DNA of 64,000 bases from Neomoorella carbonis (GCF_045278715.1 NZ_CP136420.1:2418001-2482000), one strand, 5' to 3'; counted from the first letter of the stretch, positions 24,132 to 33,306 are shown. The notes: generated from the sequence alone by a model not told the origin. A program made the numbers and translations.

Positions 24132-25292
24132 TCATGGCATGGTCAGCCTTTTTATCAGCATTGTTCCGTAGCTCCCCCGCGGCAGCTTGAAAAAGAGGCG
24201 CATTTTCTGCCTGCCGGGGTAAAGGTCATCGGGCTCCGCGGGCTGCAAACGAAAATCGCCGGGAAAAACTACGGCGTTCCTGGGCGTAGACTTAAAAAAG
24301 GCCTGCCGGACTTTACGCAGGTTGAAACTGCTGCGCTTGATACCTCTTTCCTCCATGATGGCCGCAAACAGCTGCTCGGTGCGCGCATCGGGAAACTCCA
24401 TGCGGCCGGCAGCCAGCGGCAAGAAAAGAGACTTCAGATAAGCCAGCTCTTTTCTTTCCAGGCGCCGGTAAAAAAGGTAGGGCCCGGCTACTCCGGGTAC
24501 GGCCACAAGTTCGCGTCCCAGTTCCTGCAAAATCCTTCTTAAAAGCTCGTTAAAAAGGAAACTCTGGTAGGCCGAAAAAAGCAGGGAGAGCTCTTCGCGG
24601 GGTATCATCTGCAAAGCCTCTATGTAAGCTTTGGGTTTTTCGACAAGCAAGGAAAATATTCTACTCTCCATAGTGGTTTTGGCACGCGTCAGGCACGTGG
24701 CCCAGTCACCCCAGTGCTCGCGGAAAAAGAGCTTGCGCTCCCTGGCTTCTTTTTTTTCTTCCGGGTAAATACCGGTAAGGTAGATCTGCAGGCTGCCGTT
24801 ATAGTGCCTTTTCAGCAGCCTTTCGGCCATGAAGCCCATCCGGTGGTCCATGCTGCCGAAACGCTGGTCGTCATAGTAATTGGGGTAGCCGAAACCCCGC
24901 ACCTCATCAACCCGGTGGGTGATACGGGATACCTCTGCCGTGCCGAGGGCGCGGAGGGTGATGGCAAACTCGTTCCCCTCCAGGAGATCGGGCCCCATGG
25001 GCCGGTCCATATAGCCAATGCTCCGCAGGGAAAAGTTTTCTTCTTCAGTGGTTAAATCAGCAGCATGCTTCACCGTGACGTACTGAAAGGTATGGGCGTG
25101 CCTGTCCTTCAATCCCCCGTAAGCAAAAAGGCGGTAGGGAAGGTTATGGGCCTTTGCCAGCCGCATTAAAAGATCAATGGTATTCCATCCCTTCTTTTCC
25201 AAAAGGTACAGCCGGTAAGGACCCTTTTCCCGGACAGGCAGGCGGGCCAGCTCCCGGACCACGAAGTCCTCGGGGATCACCTTTAATTTCAT
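24132..25292 (-). CDS. truD: tRNA pseudouridine(13) synthase TruD (386 aa)
   Basis: Begins KVIPEDFVVRELARLP and carries the TruD motif YGGLKDRHAHTFQYV with the catalytic Asp, then the conserved GNEFAITLR and the insertion with FGYPNYYDDQRFG (NYFG-like). The C-terminus returns to the family pattern LRKVRQAFFKSTPRNAVVFP. TruD makes pseudouridine at position 13 of tRNA-Glu and some other RNAs. ATG at 25292. TruD is found in gamma-proteobacteria, archaea and scattered Firmicutes, so its presence here is somewhat notable. Confidence 0.93.
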   Translation of the reverse strand: MKLKVIPEDFVVRELARLPVREKGPYRLYLLEKKGWNTIDLLMRLAKAHNLPYRLFAYGGLKDRHAHTFQYVTVKHAADLTTEEENFSLRSIGYMDRPMGPDLLEGNEFAITLRALGTAEVSRITHRVDEVRGFGYPNYYDDQRFGSMDHRMGFMAERLLKRHYNGSLQIYLTGIYPEEKKEARERKLFFREHWGDWATCLTRAKTTMESRIFSLLVEKPKAYIEALQMIPREELSLLFSAYQSFLFNELLRRILQELGRELVAVPGVAGPYLFYRRLERKELAYLKSLFLPLAAGRMEFPDARTEQLFAAIMEERGIKRSSFNLRKVRQAFFKSTPRNAVVFPGDFRLQPAEPDDLYPGRQKMRLFFKLPRGSYGTMLIKRLTMP

Positions 25293-25496
25293 TGCCTTGC
25301 TCCTTACGCCTGTTTATCGCCTCCCTAAATATGTACCACAATCCCTGCCGCATTGCAAATGTGCCGAACAAAAACCCGAGCTGGGACATTATCATTACCA
25401 CGTTCTATATCTTAAAGCTTGCTTCCTAATACCTTATCTGGTAAAATAAAGTAAAATCTGGCAGATAATATAATTTTGGAAAGGAGGATATATTGC

Positions 25497-25850
25497 ATGA
25501 TAAGAAGAGCTCAGGAGATGAAAGAGGAAATAGTTACCGGTTTAAGGGGTGGCAAAGGTAACGTCGCAATGGTTCACATACTAGAAGAAAGCAAAAATGA
25601 GTTCAATGGCAAGGGACGACTATTTGCCCGGTTAACCCTTAAACCCGGTGCCTCAATCGGCTGGCACCAGCACAGCGGCGATTCTGAAGCTTATTACATA
25701 CTCAGCGGCCAGGGCATAGTAAATGACAACGGGAGGGAAACCGTAGTTAAGGCCGGCGACATGGTTCTTACCAAAAACGGTGAGTATCACAGCATTATCA
25801 ATAACGGTGATGAAAATCTGGAGTTTATAGCGTTAATTTTGTATGCCTAA
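25497..25850 (+). CDS. Cupin-domain protein (117 aa)
   Basis: Single small beta-barrel cupin. Metal motif one reads GWHQHSGDSEAYYILSG (two His and a Glu of the HxH-E-type pattern) and motif two GDMVLTKNGEYHSIINNG with the final His. The ATG at 25497 has AAAGGAGG 9 bases before it. A TTGCTT-17-TAAAAT promoter candidate lies at 25419-25447. It stands alone between truD and a helicase remnant. No specific reaction can be assigned; such cupins include sugar isomerases and regulators. Confidence 0.85.
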   Translation: MIRRAQEMKEEIVTGLRGGKGNVAMVHILEESKNEFNGKGRLFARLTLKPGASIGWHQHSGDSEAYYILSGQGIVNDNGRETVVKAGDMVLTKNGEYHSIINNGDENLEFIALILYA

Positions 25851-25917
25851 CTACTCCCTTAATGCAGTTGCACCAAGCCTTTCAAAGTAAAGAGAGCTGG
25901 CGTGGGACCAATCCGGG

Positions 25918-26749
25918 CTAATATATTTGCTGTATTTGCCGCCGCCTAACTCCGACTTCACGCTGCAGGCGTGCCAGCACGGCAGCGACCCGGAGCTCGC
26001 TCTTACGTTCCTTCATGCCGTCCGCCAGGCGGCTGGCGGCGTCTATGGCCGCCCGGATCAGAATGCGCGGCGCTGGAAAACTGGCCGTATCGCCCACGAG
26101 CGGCACCCGGCAGTCGAAAAGCAGGTCGCCGGCAACGGGTTTCAGGGTTTCCGCCGGCAGGCCGGCAATGAGGATCTTGTCGCGTTTGTCGTAAAGATCC
26201 TCGACTTCCCGCAGTACGGTCCAGAAAAGGGCGTCTTCCCCGAAAGGACGGCCCTTAACCTCCAGGAGATTTCCGATCACCAGGAAATCCAACGTCTCCT
26301 GGGCCCGGGCGGCGCGGATGTTTGCCCGTTCAATCCGCTCCGCCGCCAGATAGTGTTCGAATTCTTCCCTAGCCATCCGGGCGAGCTTTTCCCGCAGCGG
26401 TTCCACTTCCTCGGTACCCAGGGTTTCTCCTTCCGCGAGCTGCAGGTTTTCTAAGTCTTTCCAGGACAGGATGAGGCGGACCACGCGGCTGCCTCCTGCT
26501 TCCCGGCAGGCCGCCGCGTAGCCCACCCTTCAACACCATCCATCCCGGGAACGGGCACAGCCAGCCGCCTGACACACGGGGAAAGCCCGAAACTGTTCAT
26601 ATGTTCTAAAACGCCCTCAAAAACGGGATCGCCATACGAAGCAAAATGCAAACGCCTGCCATGGCCTTGATCTGCTCGTTAAATCCCTGGCAGTATTTTT
26701 CCCGCTCGTCGTAAATACGCTGTTCCAGTGTCGTAAAATTGATCCGGAG
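25918..26749 (-). pseudogene. Remnant of a large helicase-like protein (C-terminal part, frameshifted)
   Basis: Three frames join into one line of protein on the minus strand: first FTTLEQRIYDEREKYCQGF (from about 26749), then HFASYGDPVFEGVLEHM (26651 onward), then GYAAACREAG and VVRLILSWKDLENLQLAEG, running to the stop at 25918. The stretches resemble the C-terminal region of SNF2/HepA-type helicases found in restriction or defence loci. The helicase core is absent. At least two frameshifts and loss of the N-terminus make it non-functional. The family call is tentative. Confidence 0.5.
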
Positions 26750-26861
26750 CAAAGAGTTATCACAGTGATCCCCTTTTTGCTTGCCACAAACAGTAATCTG
26801 TCAATATATTGAAAAGGTAATCTCTTAAGCGTTACAATATAACTACAAAGAGGTGGAAATA

Positions 26862-27002
26862 ATGGAACAGGTCGGTATCAGAAAGATGAAAGCCTCCTTA
26901 AGTCGCTATATAAAACGAGTTAAACAAAGGGTATGGCAGGCATTGAAAGCCAATAATTTGGCCTTGCTGTCGGAAGAACTTCCCAACGGCGGTATGAACT
27001 GA
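26862..27002 (+). pseudogene. Truncated Phd/YefM-type antitoxin (46 aa)
   Basis: ATG at 26862 with AGAGGTGG upstream reads MEQVGIRKMKASLSRYIKRV, the DNA-binding start of Phd/YefM antitoxins (usually 75-90 residues). After about residue 22 the sequence departs from the family and ends at residue 46, lacking the middle PVAVL-type segment. No PIN or RelE toxin gene follows; a Uma2 gene begins 30 bases later. It is probably a decayed antitoxin; a shortened but expressed protein cannot be excluded. Confidence 0.55.
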
Positions 27003-27032
27003 AGGAATTAAAAGAAAGGGGGCACGAAACAG

Positions 27033-27680
27033 GTGGATGCCGTGGTGCCGGAGGCAGCTTTAAGTTACGATAATGGTAAACCCTTACCGCCAGGCAAAAT
27101 GACTTTCGAGGAGTTCCTGGCCTGGTGCGACGAGGACACCTGGGCAGAGTGGGTGGACGGAGAGGTCGTGGTTTTGGCGCCAGCAGCGAGAAAGCACCAG
27201 GACGTTAAGGGTTTCTTATATAGCTTTATACGTGAGTTCTTATATTACAAAAAAACTGGACGAATTCTGGATGCCCCCTTCCTGGTGCGACTGCCGGAAA
27301 CCTTACGCCGGGGGCGCGAGCCCGACCTCCTTTACGTCAGTAACGAAAGGATCCACCTTTTAAAAGAAACCTACATGGACGGCGCTCCCGATTTGATCGT
27401 TGAGATTACTTCTCCCGAAAGCCTGGCCCGGGACAGGGGCGAAAAGTATGTGGAATACGAAGCTGCCGGTGTCAGGGAGTACTGGCTCATTGACCCCGAC
27501 CGGCAGCAGGCAGAATTTTACCGTCTGGGAGATAATGGTCGTTACCACACCGTAGCACCTGACGCCAGCGGAATTTACCGGTCAGAGGTAATCCCCGGGT
27601 TCTGGCTTAAAGTTGAATGGTTATTCCGGGACCCTCCCCCGGCGGCTATAGCCTGCCTCAAGGAAATGAGTTTAATATAA
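27033..27680 (+). CDS. Uma2-family endonuclease-fold protein (215 aa)
   Basis: DUF820/Uma2 domain of the PD-(D/E)XK nuclease fold: MTFEEFLAWCDED, WVDGEVVVLAP, then EPDLLYVSNERI with the Asp, DLIVEITSPESLARDRGEKYVEYEAAGVREYW broken here into the ExxSP and K-Y-x-x-Y parts, and LIDPDRQQAEFY. The E-x-K pattern (VEIT...K) supplies the metal-binding core. GTG start at 27033. Such genes are abundant in cyanobacteria and Moorella-type genomes, with unknown role, and are often mobile. It stands alone downstream of an antitoxin fragment. Confidence 0.85.
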   Translation: MDAVVPEAALSYDNGKPLPPGKMTFEEFLAWCDEDTWAEWVDGEVVVLAPAARKHQDVKGFLYSFIREFLYYKKTGRILDAPFLVRLPETLRRGREPDLLYVSNERIHLLKETYMDGAPDLIVEITSPESLARDRGEKYVEYEAAGVREYWLIDPDRQQAEFYRLGDNGRYHTVAPDASGIYRSEVIPGFWLKVEWLFRDPPPAAIACLKEMSLI

Positions 27681-27771
27681 GTGGCGTTGCCTTGAGTTGA
27701 CGGTAACCCACTTAAGGAAAAATTGGAGTCTAAATCATGATTATACTATGTTCGCAACATGAATTCAAAGG

Positions 27772-27809
27772 AAAAGGCCCTCTTCCCAATCTGGAAAGAG
27801 AGCCTTTTT
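27772..27809. terminator. Bidirectional terminator between Uma2 and glmS
   Basis: AAAAGGCCCTCTTCC / GGAAAGAGAGCCTTTTT form a long hairpin with a 6-base loop and A/T tails on both sides. It serves the converging Uma2 (plus) and glmS (minus) genes. Confidence 0.85.
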
Positions 27810-27864
27810 CTTGGCAAGAAGAACCAAGGTCAACACATCAGGATAACAGAATTATTCTATCTTG

Positions 27865-29685
27865 CTACTCCACCGTCACGCTTTTGGCCAGGTTGCGCGG
27901 TTTATCGACGTCGCAGCCGCGGGCGACGGCGGCGTAGTAGGCCAGCAGCTGCAGGGGCACTACCGTGACGATTGGGGCCAGCAGCGACGGTACGGCCGGC
28001 AGGTAAAGGACCTGGTCAACTTCTTTTTCGATAGCTGTGTTGCCTTCCTGGGTCAGGGCCAGTACCCAGGCGCCCCGGGCCTTGACTTCCTTGATGTTGC
28101 TGATCATTTTCTCTAAAAGCTCTGCCTGCGTGGCCAGGGCGATGACCGGCGTTCCCTCTTCAATAAGGGCTATGGTGCCGTGTTTGAGCTCTCCCGCAGC
28201 ATAAGCCTCGGCGTGGATATAGGAAATCTCCTTGAGCTTTAAGGCGCCCTCCAGGGAAACAGCATAATCCATACCGCGGCCGATGAAAAATACATGCTCC
28301 TGGGAGGCCACCCGGGCAGCCAGTTCTTGCACCCGCGCTTCGGCCTTTAATACTTCTGCTACATAATCCGGCATAACCCTGAGATGGCTGGCTAGCTCGG
28401 CCGCCCAGGGTGCTTTGCCGCGCTTTTCTGCCAGGTACAGGGTGAATAAATACTCTGCGAGCACCTGGGTAAGGTAAGCTTTGGTGGAAGCAACGGCTAT
28501 CTCCGGTCCCGCCCAGGTGTAAATGACGTGGTCGGCTTCCCTGGCCACCGAGCTGCCGACGACGTTGGTAATAGCCAGGATCTGCGCCCCTGCTTTTTTA
28601 GCCTCCCGCAGGCTGGCCAGGGTATCCGCCGTTTCCCCCGACTGGCTGATAACCAGGCCCAGGGTTTTTTCATTAAGAATGGGGTCGCGGTAACGAAATT
28701 CGGAAGCAATGTCATCTTCAACCGGCAGGCGCAGCAGCTTCTCCATGAGATACTTGCCGACCATACCGGCATAATGGGCGGTACCACAGGCAATAACGGC
28801 TATCTTTTCGATAGAAGCCGCCATTTCCGCTGTTAAATTCACGCCTTCCAGCTTTACCTTGCCGTCAGGCTGCAGGCGGCCGCTCAGGGTATCGCGTAAT
28901 GCCCGGGGCTGTTCGTGAATTTCTTTGAGCATAAAGTGGGCGTAGCCGCCTTTTTCGGCCGCCTGGAAGTCCCAACCTACGTGATATATCTCTTTGGCTT
29001 TGGGTGTGCCTTGCGCATCAAAAACCTTTGCGCCTTCGGGTTTGATATGCACAATTTCCCCGTTTTCTAAAATATAAGTATCACGCGTATAAGCCAGCAA
29101 GGCCGGTATATCTGAAGCCAGATAAGTTTCCCCAGCAGCCAGGCCTACAATCAAAGGGCTGTCCTGGCGTACCCCGACCAGTTCCTGGGGGTGGTAAGCA
29201 CTGGCCACTGCCAGGGCATAGGAACCGCGTAAAGCCGGCAGCATCTTGAGTACCGCCTGGAACAGGTCGCCTTCATAAAGTTGTTCCACCAGGTGAGCCA
29301 GGACTTCCGTATCCGTCTCGGACACAAAGCGGTGGCCGGCAGCCACAAGCTGCTCCCGCAGTTCCTGATAGTTCTCGATGATGCCGTTGTGGACGACAGC
29401 AAACTTGCCCGTGCAGTCCAGATGGGGATGGGCGTTGACATCGGAGGGCCGGCCGTGGGTGGCCCAGCGAGTGTGGCCGATCCCCACCCGGGCCCCATCA
29501 AGATTGCCATTAAGGCGGCTCTTCAGGACATGGAGCTTACCTGCGCTCTTCTCTACTACCAATCCGCCACCATTTAATACTGCTATGCCGGCAGAATCAT
29601 AGCCCCGGTATTCCAGCCTTTCCAGTCCCTCAACCAATATGGGGACTGCCGGGCGCGGGCCCAGATAACCGACAATACCGCACAT
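27865..29685 (-). CDS. glmS: Glutamine-fructose-6-phosphate aminotransferase (606 aa)
   Basis: Makes glucosamine-6-phosphate from fructose-6-phosphate and glutamine, the first step to UDP-GlcNAc and peptidoglycan. The N-terminal glutaminase starts MCGIVGYLG, with Cys2 as nucleophile after Met removal, then RLEYRGYDSAGIA and HNGIIENYQEL. Two SIS sugar-isomerase domains follow (about 285-420 and 455-600) with SQSGETADTLA and the C-terminus DVDKPRNLAKSVTVE. Length is standard. The gene is preceded by a glmS ribozyme and lies behind glmM, so GlcN6P feeds back on its own mRNA. Confidence 0.97.
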   Translation of the reverse strand: MCGIVGYLGPRPAVPILVEGLERLEYRGYDSAGIAVLNGGGLVVEKSAGKLHVLKSRLNGNLDGARVGIGHTRWATHGRPSDVNAHPHLDCTGKFAVVHNGIIENYQELREQLVAAGHRFVSETDTEVLAHLVEQLYEGDLFQAVLKMLPALRGSYALAVASAYHPQELVGVRQDSPLIVGLAAGETYLASDIPALLAYTRDTYILENGEIVHIKPEGAKVFDAQGTPKAKEIYHVGWDFQAAEKGGYAHFMLKEIHEQPRALRDTLSGRLQPDGKVKLEGVNLTAEMAASIEKIAVIACGTAHYAGMVGKYLMEKLLRLPVEDDIASEFRYRDPILNEKTLGLVISQSGETADTLASLREAKKAGAQILAITNVVGSSVAREADHVIYTWAGPEIAVASTKAYLTQVLAEYLFTLYLAEKRGKAPWAAELASHLRVMPDYVAEVLKAEARVQELAARVASQEHVFFIGRGMDYAVSLEGALKLKEISYIHAEAYAAGELKHGTIALIEEGTPVIALATQAELLEKMISNIKEVKARGAWVLALTQEGNTAIEKEVDQVLYLPAVPSLLAPIVTVVPLQLLAYYAAVARGCDVDKPRNLAKSVTVE

Positions 29686-29695
29686 ATAAAGCTCA

Positions 29696-29724
29696 CTCTC
29701 CCTTTATTTTTTAATCAGGGAGAG
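29696..29724 (-). promoter_or_regulatory. glmS ribosome-site hairpin
   Basis: On the mRNA CTCTCCCT (29717-29724) and AGGGAGAG (29696-29703) form a perfect 8-base stem with a 13-base loop; the 3' arm contains the best ribosome-binding sequence before the glmS ATG (29685). It could hide the site. The 5' arm overlaps a segment that can instead pair with the leader upstream of the ribozyme cleavage site. Confidence 0.55.
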
Positions 29725-29938
29725 GTAAAGGGTTACCCGGCGCCCTTTGTCCCCGGGATTGCTCCCGGGTTTTGTAGCGCCTTTGACGGTCGTAACCGGA
29801 CCGGGGGGCACCCGCCGATGCCTCGATTAACCCCCGCCTCGTCAACCTTCCAGCACTAACATCATGACCATTATGTATTATGGGTAGTTAGTGCTGGCCG
29901 GTCCCGGCGCTTGCGTTAGTTTGTATCTTTACCTCTCC
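29719..29938 (-). ncRNA. glmS self-cleaving ribozyme riboswitch
   Basis: The minus-strand RNA shows the glmS ribozyme core: cleavage site and start A|GCGCCGGGAC (cut between 29911 and 29910), the long P1-P2 arm closed by CCAGCACTAAC / GTTAGTGCTGG, the signature GTTGACGAGG, then TTAATCGAGGCATCGGCGG and GTGCCCCCCGG, and P4 with GGCGCTACAAA / ACAAAGGGCGCC. GlcN6P binding triggers cleavage, after which the mRNA is degraded in Bacillus subtilis. Outside the core, GGAGAGGTAAAG (29927-29938) before the cut is exactly complementary to CTTTACCTCTCC (29719-29730) after the core, an unusual 12-base clamp. Confidence 0.93.
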
Positions 29939-29986
29939 GCAATACCCGGACCCTCCCGGCCCGGTTAATCACCCCCTTTTTTCCGG

Positions 29987-31321
29987 TTACAACCCGGTAA
30001 CGGCCCTTTGCAGTTCGGCCATAATGGCCTCCAGCTCTTCCCTGTCCGGTCCTTCTACCATGAGGCGGATTATGGGTTCTGTTCCCGAGGGCCTGACCAG
30101 GACCCGGCCCCGCCCCGCCAGCTGCTCCCGGGCCGCCGCTACGGCTGCCAGGAGGGCAGGGCTGGCCATGGCACCCTCTTTATCCGTCACCGTTACGTTG
30201 ACCAGCAGCTGGGGCAGGTGCGGCATAGCTGCCGCCAGCTCCGACAGGGGCCGGCCGGTGGCGGCCATGACCTGGAGCAGCTGCACCCCGGTAAGCAGGC
30301 CATCCCCCGTAGTATTATGTTCCAGGAGGATAATATGGCCCGACTGCTCGCCGCCCAGGACGGCACCAGTCCGCAGCATCCCCTCAAGCACGTAGCGGTC
30401 GCCGACGCGGGTCTGGTGCACCCGCAGGCCTGCTGCTGTCAGGGCCTGGTGAAGGCCGAAGTTGCTCATGACCGTCACCACTACCTGGCCCCCGGGCAGG
30501 CCTCCCTGTTCCTGGCGGTAGAGGGCCAGGATGGTCATGATGGCATCGCCATCGACCAGCTGCCCCTTTTCATCCACGGCAATCACCCGGTCGGCGTCAC
30601 CGTCAAAGGCCAGGCCCACATGGGCCCCCCGGGCGACGACCTCGGCCTGGAGCACCTCCGGGTGGGTAGAACCGCACCCGACGTTTATATTAGTCCCATC
30701 GGGGGTATTATGCAAGAGGGAAATTTCCGCCCCCAGGCGCTGGAAAACTGCCGGCGCAACCCGGCAGGCGGCACCATAGGCACAGTCCAGCACCACCCGC
30801 ATGCCGGCCAGGCCCCGGTCGGCGGTACTGCAGACGTGGGCTACATAGCGCTCGGCCGCCTCTTCCAGTTCCTGCACCCGCCCCAGCTCCACGCCCACCG
30901 GCCGGGGCAGGTTATCTTCCGGTTCCAGCACCAGCCGTTCAATTTCTTCTTCCACCGGGTCGGGCAGCTTGTAACCGCTGGAGCTGAAGAATTTAATACC
31001 GTTATCGGCCACGGGATTGTGGGACGCCGAGATGACGACGCCGGCATCGGCTTCCAGGTGCCGGGTCAACCAGGCCACCGCCGGGGTAGGAACTACGCCT
31101 ACCTTCAGCACATCACCCCCGACAGAACAAATGCCGGCCACCAGGGCGGCTTCCAGCATATCGCCGGAAATGCGCGTGTCCCGGCCCACCACCACCCTGG
31201 CCCGGCCTTCCTGCCCCGCCAGCACGGCAGCGCCGGCCCTTCCCAGGCGAAAAGCTAACTCCGGGGTAAGGCCGGCGTTGGCCACCCCGCGGACTCCGTC
31301 AGTACCGAATAACTTACCCAT
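29987..31321 (-). CDS. glmM: Phosphoglucosamine mutase (444 aa)
   Basis: Converts glucosamine-6-phosphate to glucosamine-1-phosphate. Starts GKLFGTDGVRGVANAGLTP, has the phospho-serine loop VISASHNPVADNGIKFF (about residue 100), metal loop AFDGDADRVIAVDEKG (about 240), the sugar-binding GEQSGHII (about 325) and phosphate-binding RPSGTEPIIRLMVEG at the end. In the order cdaA-cdaR-glmM-glmS. In other Firmicutes GlmM binds and inhibits CdaA, linking c-di-AMP with wall precursor supply; its placement here fits that. The glmS leader begins within 50 bases of its stop. Confidence 0.97.
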   Translation of the reverse strand: MGKLFGTDGVRGVANAGLTPELAFRLGRAGAAVLAGQEGRARVVVGRDTRISGDMLEAALVAGICSVGGDVLKVGVVPTPAVAWLTRHLEADAGVVISASHNPVADNGIKFFSSSGYKLPDPVEEEIERLVLEPEDNLPRPVGVELGRVQELEEAAERYVAHVCSTADRGLAGMRVVLDCAYGAACRVAPAVFQRLGAEISLLHNTPDGTNINVGCGSTHPEVLQAEVVARGAHVGLAFDGDADRVIAVDEKGQLVDGDAIMTILALYRQEQGGLPGGQVVVTVMSNFGLHQALTAAGLRVHQTRVGDRYVLEGMLRTGAVLGGEQSGHIILLEHNTTGDGLLTGVQLLQVMAATGRPLSELAAAMPHLPQLLVNVTVTDKEGAMASPALLAAVAAAREQLAGRGRVLVRPSGTEPIIRLMVEGPDREELEAIMAELQRAVTGL

Positions 31322-31379
31322 TTATATCACCTTCAAACTGCGTACTCCATTATATGTTCCTGTTGTTAGATTGTTACTT

Positions 31380-32315
31380 TCAAGGCGTGCCGCTTACCTT
31401 TTTTATTTCGACTACCACCCGTACCCGCGGGAAACTGCTGACCTGCACACCGGCGGGGATTTCCAGGTTCGTCTCTACTGTAACATTTTTCGTAGCCCCG
31501 GCTATATTAATTGGGGCCGTATTTATATAATCCAGCGACGCTAAAAGGTTATAGGGAGCGAAGACCTCCACCACTTCCGGCTGGAGAATTATCCGGTCAA
31601 TGACATAGCCCCTGGCCGGTTCCCCTGCCAGCTGGGGACGCACCGCCAGGATCTTGCTAGGCATGTCCTGAACTACGGGGATAAAGGTTTCCACCACTTC
31701 CGGGGTGACGGTTAACCACTCCTGCAAAGGATGGCCCTCCCGGTCAGCCAGCTTCACCGGCAGCTGGGCCAGGAAATTGCCGCTGGCCTGGTCGATTTTG
31801 GCCTCCACATAAACCCGGCCGATGCTTTTCAGGGTTGCGGCCGAACCGGAAACAATTACCTGGGAAGGTTTGATGACCGGTTCCAGCGCCCGGTAGCCGC
31901 TGGCCGGCGTCCCCAGGAGGTTCACCTGCACCGGTAGCTGCACCTGCTCAATTTTATCGAGTTTTATCGTCACCTGGGCAGGGTTGACATGAATCACATT
32001 TATCCCTTCGGGCACCTCGACCCGGACGGGTAACAGATTATCGCCGACTTTAGCATCCCGCAGGTTAACATAGGCATGGACATCCCTGGGCAGCAAGGTA
32101 CTTACTGCGGCCTTGCGCCCCTCCACCCGTACCTGGACTTCCGCCGGGCGGTCGGCAACCACCAGGCCCTCCCGCAAGTTTTCTGTTTCCAGGGGGACCC
32201 GGACCACCTTTTCCCCGGTAGGGTTCTGCTCACCGGTTACGTATATCCAGAGAATAATGGCCAGTGCGACTGCCAGCAGGCGATAAATCCAATCCTGGCG
32301 AAAATGCTCCCGCAT
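31380..32315 (-). CDS. cdaR: CdaR/YbbR regulator of diadenylate cyclase (311 aa)
   Basis: One N-terminal membrane helix (IYRLLAVALAIILWIYVTG, residues 10-28) followed by three YbbR-type repeats exposed outside, seen as recurring VPLE..., VRVEG..., VEVFAPY... strands. CdaR is the membrane partner that modulates CdaA. ATG at 32315, only 2 bases after the cdaA stop, so the two are coupled. Length is in the usual range for shorter CdaR proteins. Confidence 0.9.
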   Translation of the reverse strand: MREHFRQDWIYRLLAVALAIILWIYVTGEQNPTGEKVVRVPLETENLREGLVVADRPAEVQVRVEGRKAAVSTLLPRDVHAYVNLRDAKVGDNLLPVRVEVPEGINVIHVNPAQVTIKLDKIEQVQLPVQVNLLGTPASGYRALEPVIKPSQVIVSGSAATLKSIGRVYVEAKIDQASGNFLAQLPVKLADREGHPLQEWLTVTPEVVETFIPVVQDMPSKILAVRPQLAGEPARGYVIDRIILQPEVVEVFAPYNLLASLDYINTAPINIAGATKNVTVETNLEIPAGVQVSSFPRVRVVVEIKKVSGTP

Positions 32316-32317
32316 TT

Positions 32318-33151
32318 TTACGACCTCCAGGGCCAGAAGGAAGTATTATGGTTAACCTGCGGTAATAATAAACTCTGGAAGAGTTCCTTCAGGTTTTTCT
32401 CGTCCAGGAAACGAGTTAGCTTCCCCCCTTCGGCGACGGAAATGGCGCCCGTTTCTTCCGACACCACCAGGACCACGGCGTCTGATATTTCGCTGATACC
32501 CAGGGCCGCCCGGTGCCTGGTCCCCAGCTGCTTGCTTAAATAGGGGCTTTCGGAAAGGGGGAGGAAACAGCCGGCAGCCACCACCCGGTCCCCCCGGATA
32601 ATGGCCGCCCCGTCGTGGAAGGGCGTCAGGGGTACGAAGATATTGATTAACAGCTCGGCGGAAACGACGCCGTCTACCCGGATGCCCGTTTCAATATAAT
32701 CATTGAGACCTGTTTCCCGCTCGATAACCACCAGGGCACCGGTACGGTTTTTAGAAAGTACCTGGGCGGCCCTGACCAGCTCATTGATCAGCTTTTCCAT
32801 ATCTTCGGCACCCAGCACAGTTAAAGGACGGGCAAAAAACTTGCCCCGGCCCAGCTGCTCCAGGGCCCGCCGCAGTTCCGGCTGGAAGACTACCGGCAGG
32901 GCCACGACAATCACCAGGCGCAACTGGCTTAAAAGCCAGTTAATGGTGGTCAGGTGCAGGCGCTCGGCAATGACCGAGGCTACCACCAGCACCACCAGGC
33001 CCTTGATGAGCTGAACGGCCCGGGTGCCTCTGATGAGCATGATAAATTTATAAATGACAAAGGCGACGATGCTGATATCAAGGGTTATCCGCAAAAGCTC
33101 GATTATGTTTAACGATAACAAGTAGCGCCACAGGGCCGCCAAACCATTCAC
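32318..33151 (-). CDS. cdaA: Diadenylate cyclase CdaA (277 aa)
   Basis: Makes the second messenger c-di-AMP from two ATP. Three N-terminal membrane helices (about residues 10-85) and a DAC domain with FHDGAAIIRGDRVVAAGC (the DGA motif) and GTRHRAALGISE (the RHR motif). GTG start at 33151. It is the first gene of the cdaA-cdaR-glmM-glmS series, the common Firmicutes arrangement. c-di-AMP controls potassium and osmolyte balance, so this ties wall synthesis to turgor. Confidence 0.95.
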   Translation of the reverse strand: MNGLAALWRYLLSLNIIELLRITLDISIVAFVIYKFIMLIRGTRAVQLIKGLVVLVVASVIAERLHLTTINWLLSQLRLVIVVALPVVFQPELRRALEQLGRGKFFARPLTVLGAEDMEKLINELVRAAQVLSKNRTGALVVIERETGLNDYIETGIRVDGVVSAELLINIFVPLTPFHDGAAIIRGDRVVAAGCFLPLSESPYLSKQLGTRHRAALGISEISDAVVLVVSEETGAISVAEGGKLTRFLDEKNLKELFQSLLLPQVNHNTSFWPWRS

Positions 33152-33255
33152 CCCAAATTTTCCCGCCGGCTTTAGTTAGTATATGGAGGTCCGGTCACTT
33201 CATTCGACAATCAAGAGGTGAATCCCTTCTTTTTTAAGTTACCCGTTTTTACTAG

Positions 33256-33284
33256 TTGTCACTGGCCGGTACTTCATATAAAAT
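33256..33284 (+). promoter_or_regulatory. Promoter of the DUF881 gene pair
   Basis: TTGTCA (33256-33261), 17-base spacer, TAAAAT (33279-33284), 22 bases before the GTG start of the first DUF881 gene. Confidence 0.7.
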
Positions 33285-33306
33285 AGCGCTAAAGGAGGAG
33301 TCCCCG

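Noticed and set aside
30008..31258. A 416-codon open frame on the plus strand opposite glmM
   Set aside because: It is the complement of a well-matched gene in GC-rich DNA; it has no ribosome site and no protein-family character.
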